Source of the DNA: a virus
Direction: 5' to 3' (one strand)
DNA: 22,782 nucleotides
Virus record (IMG/VR): IMGVR_UViG_3300038626_000002
Coordinates: 1 to 22,782 of that record
A model generated the notes under the pieces. That model was not told the origin of the DNA, searched no databases, and saw nothing but the letters and a program-made list of their open reading frames with translations. Shown here piece after piece: positions 22,782 to 22,782 of the stretch (the first letter of the stretch is position 1; every line of letters starts with the position of its first letter). The position numbers and the translations under genes were made by a program.

Positions 22782-22782
22782 T
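22687..22782. repeat. Tandem direct repeat, 51-bp period, running into the window edge
   Basis: A 45-bp sequence starting GTGTAATTTAGTTCTAGG and ending GATGAGTGAGATTT is present without a mismatch at 22687-22731 and 22738-22782, separated by 6 bp (ATGGGT). The second copy stops exactly at the end of the window, so the true copy number is unknown. The identity implies recent duplication. Confidence 0.9.

Noticed and set aside
22687-22782. Terminal redundancy or circular overlap of a complete genome
   Set aside because: The repeat is not present at the left edge, which lies inside a truncated helicase gene; the window is a fragment.

Overview
The window is a stretch of an AT-rich (about one-third GC by eye), densely packed tailed-phage genome with podovirus-type morphogenesis genes. 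A Rz/Rz1-type spanin pair indicates a Gram-negative host. AAGGA or AAGGAG Shine-Dalgarno sequences stand 5-9 nt before almost every gene, which argues against Bacteroidota. The host cannot be named from the sequence. No integrase, repressor or tRNA gene is visible, so phage lifestyle is undecided. Both ends of the window cut through coding sequence or a repeat array, so it is a fragment.

Layout. Positions 2-1304 run on the plus strand: the C-terminal two thirds of an SF2 helicase and two tiny membrane-protein genes, chained by ATGA stop/start overlaps. This is the edge of a replication module. It converges, with a 35-nt overlap of coding sequence, on one long minus-strand late cluster from about 22.6 kb down to 1270.

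In transcription order the late cluster holds: a small-terminase candidate, terminase large subunit, scaffold, N4 gp56-type major capsid protein, a small beta-rich (decoration?) protein, a head-tail adaptor fused to a tail fibre, a LamG-modular tail protein, a fibre-assembly chaperone, holin, overlapping inner and outer spanins, a tail nozzle, a second fibre, a small cupin, two ejection-type proteins, the portal, a 1040-residue internal virion protein and a T4-type lysozyme. Genes mostly overlap or abut. The only larger gaps (20664-20725, 9588-9664 and upstream of 22549) carry candidate promoter or operator sequences.

How it works together. Terminase, portal, scaffold and capsid proteins build and fill the head. 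The adaptor domain, nozzle, fibres and LamG protein form the short tail and receptor-binding apparatus. Three ejection-type proteins around the portal, one with a ParB-like HEGRHR motif, are likely delivered with the DNA. Holin, lysozyme and spanins perform lysis.

Main oddities: a lysozyme gene with a strong internal ribosome-binding site that would give a second, bare-domain enzyme; the adaptor-fibre fusion through a Gly/Ser linker; a portal gene about 14 kb from the terminase; an in-frame 51-bp tandem repeat at the right edge; and very few GATC sites (nine by manual count).
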